Shown: positions 34,891-43,167 of the stretch, one piece after another
Numbering within the stretch: the stretch's first letter is position 1
Layout: each line of letters begins with the position of its first letter
From: Burkholderiales bacterium
Lineage (GTDB): Bacteria; Pseudomonadota; Gammaproteobacteria; Burkholderiales; SHXO01
DNA: 60,572 nt
Assembly (NCBI GenBank): GCA_020854105.1
Contig: JADZGB010000003.1
Span: 1 to 60,572 of the forward strand
Direction of reading: 5' to 3'
Made by a program: the position numbers and the translations under genes
The notes under the pieces: model-generated
The model's database searches: none
Told to the model about the DNA's origin: nothing
What the model saw: the letters and a program-made list of their open reading frames with translations, nothing else

Positions 34891-35778
34891 ATGAACGCCA
34901 GATTCATGAAAGCCCTGCTCAGGAACCCGGATCGCTATCCCAATAACCTGGACGAGCGCTATCCCCGCCTGCTCGAACGCATCGCCGAACTGTGGGGAAC
35001 CCGGGAGCTCGGCCCCTTCCTGAACGACCTGGTGTACGACACGCGCGGCGACCGCCAGGGTTTCGCGATGGATGTCATGCAGGAGCTGATGTTCCTGCAG
35101 ACGCTCGCCTCCGACACGCAGGCGCGGGGCGACGAGGATCCCTGGGGCGACGAGAAGGACATCGCCACCTCCCCGATCGCAACCGCCACCGACCTGCAGT
35201 CCCTGCTCGAACGCGCCATCCGCGACGGCAATCAGCTGGCGGTGCGTCGTGTGCTGACCTCCGGCGCGAGCGCCCACCGGAAAAGCCCGAGCGGATCGCC
35301 GCCGCTGGCGGTCGCATGTTCGCTGGGTCACCGCGCGGTTGCCGGCCTGCTCATCGAGCACGGCGCCGACCCGAACGTTGCGGACGAACGCGGCTTCAGC
35401 CCGCTGCACTGGGCGGCATTCAAGAACGTGCCCGACCTGGTCGAACTGCTGATCGGCCGCCACGCCGCGGTGAATGCGCGCAGCACCACCGGTGCCACCG
35501 CATTGCATCAGGCGGCCGCCTCCGGAAACGTGCGCTCGATCGAACTTCTGATCGAAGCCGGGGCGCACGTGAACGAGGCAGACCAAGAGGGCGCGACGCC
35601 GCTGTACCGCGCGCTGGTCGCCGCTCAGATCCAGGCCGCGAAACGTCTGCACCAGGCCGGCGCGGACTGGGCCGCGCCGCATCGCTCCGGCATCACGCCG
35701 GCATCGCTCGCCCGCAGCAACGACCGCCTGTCCACGCTGATCCCGCTGTTCGACGCCGCCTCGAGCGACGTGCGCTGA
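34891..35778 (+). CDS. ankyrin-repeat protein
   Basis: A 295-residue cytoplasmic protein. The first 95 residues are an unassigned helical region (MNARFMKALLRNPDRYPNNL). Ankyrin repeats run from about 105 to 285: LERAIRDGNQLAVRRVLTSG, PPLAVACSLGHRAVAGLLIE, SPLHWAAFKNVPDLVELLIG, TALHQAAASGNVRSIELLIE and TPLYRALVAAQIQAAKRLHQ. These bind protein partners; the partner is unknown. It converges with the Mrr-like gene, with one base between the two stop codons. Confidence 0.88.
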   Translation: MNARFMKALLRNPDRYPNNLDERYPRLLERIAELWGTRELGPFLNDLVYDTRGDRQGFAMDVMQELMFLQTLASDTQARGDEDPWGDEKDIATSPIATATDLQSLLERAIRDGNQLAVRRVLTSGASAHRKSPSGSPPLAVACSLGHRAVAGLLIEHGADPNVADERGFSPLHWAAFKNVPDLVELLIGRHAAVNARSTTGATALHQAAASGNVRSIELLIEAGAHVNEADQEGATPLYRALVAAQIQAAKRLHQAGADWAAPHRSGITPASLARSNDRLSTLIPLFDAASSDVR

Positions 35779-35779
35779 C

Positions 35780-36481
35780 TCACACCGCAGTCGGGGCGAT
35801 GGCACGCCGGGCAAGCGATGCGCTTGCCCGCTCCAGGCATTCGGGTGCCGCCTGCAGCAGTTCCTCCAGCGCGCGTTCCTCCATAAGCACGATCGGCGCC
35901 TCGCGCAGGAAGCGCATGGCCTCGACGCTGAGCCGGCCGCGCGTGAGCAGCAGGGCGCCGCCCGCCTTCTCGCGGCTCACCAGGCCGCACAGCAAACGCA
36001 ACATGTCGGTGTCCACGGCACGGCGATGCCAGTGCCGGCATTGCACGAGCATGCGCTCGCGCCCGCGCATGAGCAGCAGGTCGGCGCCATCGACCTCGAG
36101 CGAACGCACGTGCACCGCGTAGCCGTGCGCACGGAATGTCTCCGCCACGCGATCCTGCAGTTCCTCGAGTGACAACCGCGCAGTCGCCCCGCGCTCGCGG
36201 CGGTCACGCGTGCGCGATGGCCACAGCGCGGCGAGCAGGGTGAGCGGGATCAGGATGTAGAGGCTGCGCAGGGCGAGCGGCGCGAGCTGCTCGATTGCCG
36301 CGGCGTGCGGACGCAAGGGCGGCACTCGGGCCGCCAGCGCGGGCAGCCATTCTGCATGCGCGACGACGAGAAGCGCCAGCACCAGCAAGGGCAGCCACCA
36401 GCGCAGGCGAAACACCCACCCGTGCAGCCGGAACGGCCACCCTTGCAACCGCGACCGCCTGGACAGCAGAAGCGCGAACAT
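35780..36481 (-). CDS. membrane-anchored Mrr-like endonuclease-fold protein with altered catalytic lysine
   Basis: A 233-residue protein with two N-terminal membrane segments (about 26-45 and 65-85) and a C-terminal Mrr-type restriction-endonuclease-like domain (about 100-215). The fold is seen in EELQDRVAETFRAHGYAVHV, GADLLLMRGR and LVQCRHWHRRAVD. Active members carry D...(E/Q)xK; here the final Lys is Arg (VQCR). It may therefore be catalytically impaired or use the Arg differently. The ATG at 36481 lacks a clear Shine-Dalgarno sequence; an upstream ATG at 36577 is possible. It follows the chromate-transporter genes on the same strand. Confidence 0.72.
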   Translation of the reverse strand: MFALLLSRRSRLQGWPFRLHGWVFRLRWWLPLLVLALLVVAHAEWLPALAARVPPLRPHAAAIEQLAPLALRSLYILIPLTLLAALWPSRTRDRRERGATARLSLEELQDRVAETFRAHGYAVHVRSLEVDGADLLLMRGRERMLVQCRHWHRRAVDTDMLRLLCGLVSREKAGGALLLTRGRLSVEAMRFLREAPIVLMEERALEELLQAAPECLERASASLARRAIAPTAV

Positions 36482-36607
36482 TGGACGCACACATCGGACG
36501 AAGGATCCGTTCCCAAGCAGAATCCTTGCCGGCGTCAGCCCGCCCGGCAGCCGCGGAGATTCAGCGGCCGCCGCCAATCACCGTACAGCTGCCGCACCCT
36601 TCGCCCG

Positions 36608-37126
36608 TCACAGCGCGCCCATCGCGCCCAGCACGGCACCCAGGACGATGAGGGCGAGCAGATGCACGCGCGTGCGCCACACCAGCAGGGCGCACACCAG
36701 CGCCAGCAGCGCCAGGCGCGGATTGCCACCGCCGCCGATGAGGATCCACGCGGTGGCGAACATCAGCGCGATCACGATCGGTGCCATGCCCGCCTTGAAT
36801 GCCCGCACCGCGAGCAGGTGCGCGCGTGCATGGCTCCAGCGCGCCACCACCAGCGCGAGCGTGGTGGAGGGCAGCATGATGCCCAGCATGGTAGCCGCGG
36901 CGCCTCCCAGTCCGGCCGCCTGATAACCCATCACGGCGACGAACAGCACGTTGGGTCCCGGCGACGCCTGCGCAATCGCGATCGAGGCGTTGAACTGCGC
37001 GTCGGTGAGCAGCAGCAGTTGCTCGACCAGCACGCGGTGCATGTCGGGTGCGACCGTGATCGCGCCGCCGATCGCGAGCAGGGACAGGACCAGGAAATGC
37101 GCGAACAGGCTGAGCAGCGCGTCCAT
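36608..37126 (-). CDS. chrA: chromate transporter, C-terminal half (ChrA family)
   Basis: A 172-residue membrane protein equal to one half of a ChrA transporter, with about six membrane segments. The N-terminus LLSLFAHFLVLSLLAIGGAI and the motif ASPGPNVLFVAVMGYQAAGL are diagnostic. ChrA-type systems exist as single long proteins or as two short chains; here two chains are encoded 8 bases apart, so they should act together. The substrate of such short pairs is not always chromate. Confidence 0.86.
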   Translation of the reverse strand: MDALLSLFAHFLVLSLLAIGGAITVAPDMHRVLVEQLLLLTDAQFNASIAIAQASPGPNVLFVAVMGYQAAGLGGAAATMLGIMLPSTTLALVVARWSHARAHLLAVRAFKAGMAPIVIALMFATAWILIGGGGNPRLALLALVCALLVWRTRVHLLALIVLGAVLGAMGAL

Positions 37127-37134
37127 GCAGGTGC

Positions 37135-37734
37135 TCAGCGATTGGTGACGGAGGGCGCGCGCTGCCCCGCCCGCAGTCGGATCCAGGCCAGCGAACAGGC
37201 CGTCGAACCCAGGACGGCGAGCACCGCGACCAGCGGCCAGCGCAGCAGAGCCACGGCGGCGAAGGCAAGGAGCGCCAGGACGGTGCACGCCGGCGTGCCG
37301 ACCACGTTGCGACGCAGGTTCGGGAGCAGCTTCAACGCAGTACCGGCGATCAGGCCAGCCGACACCGCGCCCATGCCGCGCAGCGCACCCGACACCTGCG
37401 CCATGCCGGCGAACCGGGTGTAGAGCGCCGTCAGCACGAGCACGATGACGAGCGGCAGCGCCATCATCCCGGCCAATGCGGCGAACGCACCGCGCCAGCC
37501 GAAGAAGCGATCGCCGATCATCAACGCCATGTTGCAGATGTTCGGGCCGGGCAGGACTTGCGCGATCGCGAGGATCTCCACGAACTGTTCGCGCGTGAGC
37601 CAGCGCCGCTCCTCGCACAGCACGCGCTGGGCCACGGCGAGCACGCCGCCGAATCCCTGCAGCGCCAGCCAGGTGAAGGCGCGGAAGAGTTGCGCGGGTG
37701 ACACCGGGCGCGCGCTCGGCGCGTCCGGTGTCAC
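37135..37734 (-). CDS. chrA: chromate transporter, N-terminal half (ChrA family)
   Basis: A 199-residue membrane protein, the first half of the split ChrA pair. Landmarks are FTWLALQGFGGVLAVAQRVL, then QVLPGPNICNMALMIGDRFF and an Ala-rich C-terminal membrane region. GTG at 37734 overlaps the stop of the EthD-like gene (GTGA), which ties transporter translation to that gene. Confidence 0.86.
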   Translation of the reverse strand: MTPDAPSARPVSPAQLFRAFTWLALQGFGGVLAVAQRVLCEERRWLTREQFVEILAIAQVLPGPNICNMALMIGDRFFGWRGAFAALAGMMALPLVIVLVLTALYTRFAGMAQVSGALRGMGAVSAGLIAGTALKLLPNLRRNVVGTPACTVLALLAFAAVALLRWPLVAVLAVLGSTACSLAWIRLRAGQRAPSVTNR

Positions 37735-38051
37735 TCTTGCCGCAGCCTGACCTCGCTCACCTGCATCGAGGGCCTCACGTCGGTGTAGTTGGGCACGTCG
37801 GCCAGGATCTCCTTCGCGTGCGGGCCGAATGCGCTCTGGAACGATTCCACACTGTCGAAGTAGAGGTGCCCCATGCACGCGTAGGGGGCACGCGAACCGG
37901 GCGTGCCGCCGGCGATGCCTGCGTCGATGTCCATGCCCTTCAGGGCCGCACCGCATCTGGCCTTGACCATGGGCATGTGGACGTTGCAGTAGTAGTCGAT
38001 ATCGAAGCGGCTGCCTTCTTCGTTGCCGTAGTACACCGTCACCTTGATCAT
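37731..38051 (-). CDS. EthD-like small protein
   Basis: A 106-residue cytoplasmic protein of the EthD-type dimeric alpha-beta barrel fold, recognised by MIKVTVYYGNEEGSRFDIDY, then YCNVHMPMVKARCG and the C-terminal DVRPSMQVSEV. The reaction of this group is mostly unknown. ATG at 38051 has AAGGAGAG upstream. It sits between the DUF4440-like gene and the ChrA pair and shares translation with the latter. Confidence 0.8.
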   Translation of the reverse strand: MIKVTVYYGNEEGSRFDIDYYCNVHMPMVKARCGAALKGMDIDAGIAGGTPGSRAPYACMGHLYFDSVESFQSAFGPHAKEILADVPNYTDVRPSMQVSEVRLRQE

Positions 38052-38080
38052 GCTCTCTCCTTGCTGAGTCCGGCAGGCGC

Positions 38081-38464
38081 TCACTGCGCGGGAACGCGCG
38101 TGGCCTGCCAGGACACGAACTGCGGCCCGGACGCGCGCTTCACCCATACGGCATGGAACAGCAGTTCCATCACCATTTCCTGGCCGCGCGCGGTCACTTC
38201 GAATTTCGCCTGCCCGGTGACGATGCCGACCGGCCCGAAGGTGCGCACCTGCGTGTCCTGGCGCTGCATCCTGCGGTAGCGCACGGTACCGGAGCGCATC
38301 GATTCGATATAGCTGGACTTGTCGTCACGCACCGTACTCGAATGGATGTAGACGAGGTCGCTTCCGAACAGCCGCTCCATCGCCTCGAAATCGTTGGCAG
38401 TCTGCGCCGCGTAGCGTGCACTCTCGGCCGCCAGCGTCTCCTAGGCAGTGATGTCCCGTGTCAT
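38081..38464 (-). pseudogene. DUF4440/SnoaL-like gene interrupted by an amber codon at position 8
   Basis: Without the stop, this would be a 127-residue NTF2-like (SnoaL/DUF4440) protein. From the ATG at 38464 it reads MTRDITA, then TAG at 38441-38443, then ETLAAESARYAAQTANDFEA in the same frame. The downstream part (MERLFGSDLVYIHSSTVRDD and LLFHAVWVKR) is intact and family-like, so the stop is a recent nonsense change. Translation could restart at the ATG of 38380, giving 99 residues and losing the first helix. The 8-bp repeat in front of the ATG carries the Shine-Dalgarno sequence. It heads the EthD-ChrA unit. Confidence 0.75.
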
Positions 38465-38496
38465 CCTCGCCTCCTCGCCTCCTCGCCTCCTCGCAT
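38465..38496 (-). repeat. octanucleotide tandem repeat covering a Shine-Dalgarno region
   Basis: The 8-bp unit AGGCGAGG occurs three times in full, with a partly divergent fourth copy (38465-38496), and abuts the ATG at 38464. Each unit contains a Shine-Dalgarno-like core. A change in unit number would alter the leader but not the reading frame. Confidence 0.8.
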
Positions 38497-38596
38497 CGTT
38501 CGCACGACTATGCACGATGGACGCGAACAGCGTCAAACCCGGGGCGTGCCGAGATACGCTAGGCTATCGGCGAGACCCGAACCCGGACAAGAACAA

Positions 38597-39565
38597 ATGC
38601 TCGCCTTTCGGTCGCCGCGCGGCGATCCCGCACACGGCACATCCGTCGGTGCACGCGTGGCCGAGCGCCTGGCGGCGCTGCCGGGTCACGACGAACCTGA
38701 TCATGACGAGGTGGCGGTCCTCGCGCGGCTGTCCGGGCTGATGAGCGACCTGCGCGGCTGGGCCCGGCAGCCGGACGAGGCGACGGCCGAAGCGATGGCC
38801 GGTGTCGATGCCGCCGTGCGGCAGGCATACCGGAGCGCGACGCGGCGGCATGTCACGCGCGACCGCGCAGCCTCGGTCCACACGCCACAGGAGGCGCGTG
38901 CCGTGGTCGAGGAGTGCCTGCTGCGGCTCGCCCAGACCTGGCTGTGGCTGGCACTGCCGTGGACCATGCCGGCGGCCGATGCGGCGGCGGGCCACCCAGG
39001 CAGCGCTAGCGTGTTCGCGCGCGGGCTGCGCACATCCACTGCCGTGCTGAAGTGGAGCTGCCTGTGGCACGCTGCCGTGCCCGCCGGCCTGTGGGCGGAT
39101 GCCTGCCGTCTGCTCTCCTGCGCCGAGGCGCTGGGCGTGGCGCGCGCATGGGTGCGCCTAGACCCGGGCGCGGACTGGTACAGTTGCGCCGAGCGCGAGT
39201 TTCTCAAGGGCTGCATGCTGGCCACCAGCGGACCCGAGCGCATGAGCCCGCCGCAGGTCGACGCCGTGGAGCGGGCGCTCGAGTTCTGCGCCGACGCACT
39301 GGTGCTGTCTCCTCTCGAGGACCGGCGCTTGCGCTTCGTCATCGACCTCGAGGACGGCATGCCGCCACGGACCGCGGCGGGACACTTCGGCCCCTCCAGC
39401 CGCAGCCTCGGCCTGGACTGCTACGACGTACGCCTGGACGACCTGATCAAGCGGGTCGCGTCAGGACGATTGCGAGCCTCCGCCTTCGGCACGGTGCTGG
39501 ACCAGCCACTCGTGCTGCGCACGCTGCTGCAGGTGCGGGACCGCTGGACCGCCCATCATCACTGA
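38597..39565 (+). CDS. conserved hypothetical protein
   Basis: A 322-residue, probably cytoplasmic protein I do not recognise. It is Ala/Arg/Trp-rich with a largely helical N-terminal two-thirds (HDEVAVLARLSGLMSDLRGW, EEARAVVEECLLRLAQTWLW-like text at about 96-120) and several Cys. The C-terminal third contains LSPLEDRRLRFVIDLEDG and SRSLGLDCYDVRLDDLIKR. No signal peptide, membrane segment or catalytic motif stands out. The ATG at 38597 is the first in frame with normal codon use. It diverges from the DUF4440-like gene. Confidence 0.6.
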   Translation: MLAFRSPRGDPAHGTSVGARVAERLAALPGHDEPDHDEVAVLARLSGLMSDLRGWARQPDEATAEAMAGVDAAVRQAYRSATRRHVTRDRAASVHTPQEARAVVEECLLRLAQTWLWLALPWTMPAADAAAGHPGSASVFARGLRTSTAVLKWSCLWHAAVPAGLWADACRLLSCAEALGVARAWVRLDPGADWYSCAEREFLKGCMLATSGPERMSPPQVDAVERALEFCADALVLSPLEDRRLRFVIDLEDGMPPRTAAGHFGPSSRSLGLDCYDVRLDDLIKRVASGRLRASAFGTVLDQPLVLRTLLQVRDRWTAHHH

Positions 39566-39579
39566 CCCGCGCGCCGCGC

Positions 39580-40107
39580 TCAGCGCACCTGCTGCTTGAA
39601 GGTGCGCTCCCTCTTCTGAGGCTTGACGGCAGGCTGCTGCGCCTGGGGCTGCGATCCGCTACCGGCGGAGAGTGCCGATTTCGGGGGCCGCGCGTATGGC
39701 GCCCGATGGCGCAGGTAGGGACGGTACGGGTAGTAATAGTAGGGGCCATAGTAGCCCCAGTAGGGATATGCGAAGGCATAGGGAGGACCCCACCACGGGT
39801 CGTAATGGCGATAGGCGCGGCTGCGCTCGTAGTCGACGTAGGTGTCCTGCATGTAGTCGAGCACTTCATCGGCCACGCCGCGTTCCTTCAGTGCGGCCAG
39901 TTCGGAGCCGGAAAGCCGGTACACCGTATCCGAATCGTCCATGCGCGCGATGATGTCGCTCGCAGGCAGCCCGTCGCTGCTCATCTGGACGACCTCCTCG
40001 ACCGTGATCGGAATCCGCGCGGGCCGGCTCGCGCACCCGGCCAGCAGGACAAACGCGATTCCGATGCAGGCCGGCGCTGCACGCCCACCCAGGTTCGAGA
40101 TTCCCAT
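39580..40107 (-). CDS. Tyr/Pro-rich lipoprotein of unknown function
   Basis: A 175-residue outer-membrane or periplasmic lipoprotein. The lipobox LLAGC ends at about residue 25. Residues 33-90 form a helical unit (ITVEEVVQMSSDGLPASDII, LSGSELAALKERGVADEVLD) seen in several envelope proteins. Residues about 100-140 are extremely Tyr/Pro-rich (YPYWGYYGPYYYYPYRPYLR), followed by a Gln/Lys-rich tail. ATG at 40107 has AGGAGGT 8 bases upstream. Function unknown. Confidence 0.75.
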   Translation of the reverse strand: MGISNLGGRAAPACIGIAFVLLAGCASRPARIPITVEEVVQMSSDGLPASDIIARMDDSDTVYRLSGSELAALKERGVADEVLDYMQDTYVDYERSRAYRHYDPWWGPPYAFAYPYWGYYGPYYYYPYRPYLRHRAPYARPPKSALSAGSGSQPQAQQPAVKPQKRERTFKQQVR

Positions 40108-40201
40108 GTCACCTGACCTCCTTTGCCCTTCGACCGCCGGTGCACCGCTGCAGTTCGGCCGCACTGCCTCGTCTGCGCCCCGGGCCTGAGACGCGCCGCG
40201 C

Positions 40202-40942
40202 ATGCCTTTTCCGCCCGAGCTGTGGCTCGCCTGCGCCGCAATCGTCCTGTTCGGCTACATCGTACTGGGACTTGGCGGATTCGGATCCTCGCTGGTATCC
40301 ATGCCCCTGCTGGCGCTGCTGCTGCCGATCAAGATGGTGGTGCCGCTGATGCTCATGCTCGACTTCGTCGGCATGCTGACCAACGGCGTGCGACTGCGCC
40401 ATGACGTCGACAGGGGCGAGGTGCGGGCCATGGTGCCGCCGCTGCTGGCAGGCATGGCGCTGGGCGTGGCGACCCTGGTGGTCCTACCCGCGCGCGCGCT
40501 GCTGTTCGTCCTCGGGGTGTTCATCCTCGCCTACGGCGTGTACACCCTGAACCCCAGGCCGGAACGCAGGCCGGTGGGGCGCGGCTGGTCGCTGCCTGCC
40601 GGTCTCTTCGGAGGACTCATCGGCGGAATGTTCGGCACCGGGGGTGCAGTGTTCGCCATGTATTTCATGGCACGCATTCCCGACATGGGACGCATGCGCG
40701 CGACGATGAGCGCGGTGTTCGTGGTGAGCACCGGAACACGGCTGATCCTGTTCCTGGTCTCCGGTCTGCTCCTGCAGCGGGAGGTGTGGCTCGCTTTCGC
40801 AGGCCTGGTGCCGCTGGTGTTTGCCGGGTTGTACATCGGACACCGTCTGCACGGGCGGCTGACGCGTATGCAGGTCGCGCGCCTGCTCAGCCTGCTGCTG
40901 CTTGGCAGCGGCGTCTCGGTGCTGGTGAAGGCACTCGGCTAG
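40202..40942 (+). CDS. TauE/SafE family permease (sulfite exporter-like)
   Basis: A 246-residue inner-membrane permease with about eight membrane segments. The family hallmark is the duplicated motif: GLGGFGSSLVSMPLLALLLP near residue 23 and GGLIGGMFGTGGAVFAMYFM near 137. Family members export sulfite, sulfoacetate or other organic anions. The ligand here is unknown. It converges with the flavoprotein gene, with a long hairpin between. Confidence 0.88.
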   Translation: MPFPPELWLACAAIVLFGYIVLGLGGFGSSLVSMPLLALLLPIKMVVPLMLMLDFVGMLTNGVRLRHDVDRGEVRAMVPPLLAGMALGVATLVVLPARALLFVLGVFILAYGVYTLNPRPERRPVGRGWSLPAGLFGGLIGGMFGTGGAVFAMYFMARIPDMGRMRATMSAVFVVSTGTRLILFLVSGLLLQREVWLAFAGLVPLVFAGLYIGHRLHGRLTRMQVARLLSLLLLGSGVSVLVKALG

Positions 40943-40951
40943 CGAAGCCGG

Positions 40952-40984
40952 CCGGCAGGGCGGCCGGTCGGACCGCCCTGCCGG
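40952..40984. terminator. 12-bp perfect inverted repeat between convergent genes
   Basis: CCGGCAGGGCGG (40952-40963) and CCGCCCTGCCGG (40973-40984) pair perfectly around a 9-base loop. It lies between the stops of the TauE gene (40942) and the flavoprotein gene (41001). It probably acts as a bidirectional terminator, although neither side has a T-tract. Confidence 0.6.
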
Positions 40985-41000
40985 GCATCGGATCCCGGCC

Positions 41001-42386
41001 CTAGACGCTGAAGATCTTGCCGGGATTGAGGATGTTGAGCGGATCCAGCGCCTTCTTGACCGCGCGCATCACGCCCACCGCCTCGCCGTGCTCGGCAGTC
41101 AGGAACTTCATCTTGCCCAGTCCGATGCCGTGTTCTCCGGTGCAGGTGCCGTCCATTGCGAGCGCGCGCATCACCAGACGCTCGTTGAGCCGTTCCGCCT
41201 CCTTCATCTCGTCCGGGTTGTTGCGATCGATGAGGAAGCCGAGGTGGAAATTGCCATCGCCGACGTGCCCGACCAGTGGTGCAATCAGAAAACTCTCCTT
41301 CAGATCCTTCTTGGTCTCCACGATGCACTCGGCCAGACGCGAGATCGGCACGCACACGTCCGTGGCCCAAATCTCACAGCCAGGCCGCAACGCCTTGTTG
41401 GCATAGGTGACGTCGTGGCGTGCGGTCCACAGCTGGGTGCGCTCTTCCTGCCTGGTTGCCCACTTGAATTCGCCCCCGCCGTTCTCCGAGGCGACGGCCT
41501 GCACCAGTTCGGCCTGCTCCTTCACGCCGTTGCCGGTGCCGTGGAATTCGATGAACAGCGTGTCCTTGATCGGGTAGTCCAGCTTCGAGAACCTGTTCAC
41601 CGAATCCATCTGCACGTCGTCCAGCAGTTCGATGCGCGCCACAGGCACGCCGAGCTGGATGGTCTGGATCACCGTGCTGACCGCGCCCTCCAGGCTCTCG
41701 AACGAGCACACCGCGGCCGCGATCGCTTCGGGCAATCCGTACAGGCGCAGGGTGACCTCGGTGATGATGCCCAGCGTACCTTCACTGCCCACGAACAGAC
41801 GCGTGAGGTCGTAGCCGGCCGCGGATTTCCGCGCGCGGCGCGAAGTGCGGATGATGCGCCCGTCGGCGAGTACCACGGTCAGACCCAGCACGTTCTCGCG
41901 CATCGTGCCGTAGCGCACGGCATTGGTTCCGGATGCGCGGGTGGCCGCCATGCCGCCGAGCGAGGCGTCGGCGCCCGGATCGATCGGGAAGAACAGACCC
42001 TGGTCGCGGATGTAGTCGTTCAGTTGCTTGCGCGTCACCCGTGCCTGCACCGTGACATCCAGGTCCTCGGCGTTCACCTCGAGCACCTTGTCCAGGTTTA
42101 CCAGGTCCACCACGACGCCGCCGTGCTCGGGAATCACCCCGCCTTCCAGCGAGGTGCCGGTGCCGTAGGCCACGACCGGCGTGCGGTGTCTCGCGCAGAT
42201 GCGCACGATCTCGGACACTTCCTCGGTGCTGAGGGGGAAGGCGACTGCGTCCGGACGGTGCGGAATGTGCCAGGATTCGTCCTTGCTGTGATGATCGCGC
42301 ACCCCGTTGCTGGTGGACAGGCGCTCGCCAAGTAGCGCCCTCAGTTCGTCTATCGCGCTTTGTACGCTGGCTGCTGCAACACTCAT
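41001..42386 (-). CDS. FAD-linked D-lactate dehydrogenase/glycolate oxidase-type enzyme
   Basis: A 461-residue flavoprotein of the VAO/PCMH family that oxidises D-2-hydroxyacids. The FAD-binding domain (about 40-215) includes [33 protein letters not shown] and [12 protein letters not shown]. The C-terminal domain ends with [16 protein letters not shown] and a [12 protein letters not shown] tail, typical of GlcD/DLD. No signal peptide is visible, so it should act at the inner face of the membrane and pass electrons to quinone or cytochrome. ATG at 42386 has GAGAGGAAG close by. The exact substrate (D-lactate or other hydroxyacid) is not resolved. Confidence 0.88.
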   Translation of the reverse strand: MSVAAASVQSAIDELRALLGERLSTSNGVRDHHSKDESWHIPHRPDAVAFPLSTEEVSEIVRICARHRTPVVAYGTGTSLEGGVIPEHGGVVVDLVNLDKVLEVNAEDLDVTVQARVTRKQLNDYIRDQGLFFPIDPGADASLGGMAATRASGTNAVRYGTMRENVLGLTVVLADGRIIRTSRRARKSAAGYDLTRLFVGSEGTLGIITEVTLRLYGLPEAIAAAVCSFESLEGAVSTVIQTIQLGVPVARIELLDDVQMDSVNRFSKLDYPIKDTLFIEFHGTGNGVKEQAELVQAVASENGGGEFKWATRQEERTQLWTARHDVTYANKALRPGCEIWATDVCVPISRLAECIVETKKDLKESFLIAPLVGHVGDGNFHLGFLIDRNNPDEMKEAERLNERLVMRALAMDGTCTGEHGIGLGKMKFLTAEHGEAVGVMRAVKKALDPLNILNPGKIFSV

Positions 42387-42481
42387 CTTCCTCTCGTCCG
42401 AAGGTTCGTTCGTGGGCCGCTTCCCGCTCGGGCCGCGGCCAGGATCAGGATGGGAAAACGGGCATTGTGGCAGAACCACGC

Positions 42482-42542
42482 CGGGACGTGCACACCGGGA
42501 CGTGCACACCGGGACGTGCCGGGACGTGCCGGGACGTGCCGG
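42482..42542. repeat. tandem repeat of CGGGACGTGC units
   Basis: Two 14-base units CGGGACGTGCACAC (42482-42495, 42496-42509) are followed by three 10-base units CGGGACGTGC (42510-42539) and a short tail. The pattern suggests slippage. Too short and without spacers, so not CRISPR. Confidence 0.85.
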
Positions 42543-42677
42543 TTGCCATGCACATGCGCGCCCGCCGTGCGGGGCGGCAATCCGGGATGCGGATTGTTCC
42601 CCGACATGGCGTTTTCTACAGGCATTCGTGCCCCGAAACGCAGGCGCGCGGCCCCGTTCTTGACAGGGCGGAAATCA

Positions 42678-42707
42678 TTGGACGAGCGCCTGGAAACGCG
42701 GTATAAG
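42678..42707 (+). promoter_or_regulatory. candidate promoter of cspA-type gene
   Basis: TTGGAC (42678-42683) and TATAAG (42702-42707) are 18 bases apart, consistent with a sigma-70 promoter. Transcription would start near 42714, giving a leader of about 114 bases, similar to the structured leaders of cspA genes. Confidence 0.5.
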
Positions 42708-42827
42708 CCAGTCTCCGTGTTTGATTACCAAGGTTCATGCATATCACCGGTACGGCGCGTGCAGTCTTTGTGCAATCAGGCATCATCTTGCGGGCGCTGC
42801 CTGCGTTTTCCACCTGAAGGACTGTAC

Positions 42828-43031
42828 ATGGCAACTGGCACTGTTAAGTGGTTCAACGAATCCAAGGGTTTCGGCTTCATCACCCCGGAAGGCGGCGGCG
42901 AGGATGTATTCGCGCACTTCTCGGCGATCCAGGGCAAGGGTTTCAAGACGTTGAAGGAAGGGCAGCGCGTCAGCTTCGACATCACCCAAGGCCAGAAGGG
43001 CAAGCAGGCGTCGAACATCCGGCCCGAGTAA
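42828..43031 (+). CDS. cspA: cold-shock protein, CspA family
   Basis: A 67-residue single-domain RNA-binding protein. Both nucleic-acid-binding motifs are present: RNP1 as KGFGFITPE and RNP2 as DVFAHFSAI. Such proteins melt RNA structure and are often abundant at low temperature or in fast growth. ATG at 42828 has AAGGA at good spacing. A long leader and a strong terminator frame it as a single-gene unit. Confidence 0.95.
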   Translation: MATGTVKWFNESKGFGFITPEGGGEDVFAHFSAIQGKGFKTLKEGQRVSFDITQGQKGKQASNIRPE

Positions 43032-43059
43032 AGGAAGCCGCGAACCCCATCCGCATATC

Positions 43060-43093
43060 AAAACCCCGGAGCCCCGGCTTCGGGGTTTTTTTT
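43060..43093 (+). terminator. Rho-independent terminator after csp
   Basis: CCCCG (43072-43076) pairs with CGGGG (43081-43085), directly followed by eight T residues; longer outer pairing (AAAACCCCG with CGGGGTTTT) is also possible. It lies 29 bases after the csp stop and before nrdJ. Confidence 0.85.
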
Positions 43094-43167
43094 CGTACGC
43101 GTTCAGCACGCCTCGCCAGCCCCTCGGCTACCATAGTCTTCTTGTCCTGCGCCCGCTCCCGAGAACA

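Larger units (their letters stand above)
42387..42827. other. 441-bp non-coding region upstream of the cold-shock gene
   Basis: This gap between the divergent flavoprotein and csp genes has no credible gene. It holds a tandem repeat (42482-42542), a promoter candidate (42678-42707) and a roughly 114-base leader before csp. Confidence 0.6.

Noticed and set aside
35780-36481. Restriction-modification system
   Set aside because: There is no methyltransferase or specificity gene nearby, the catalytic Lys is replaced, and the protein is membrane-anchored.
38441-38443. UAG decoded as pyrrolysine
   Set aside because: There are no pyl genes in the window and the host appears to be a betaproteobacterium; a nonsense change or read error is simpler.
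42482-42542. CRISPR array
   Set aside because: Units are only 10-14 bases, directly adjacent and without spacers; no cas genes are nearby.
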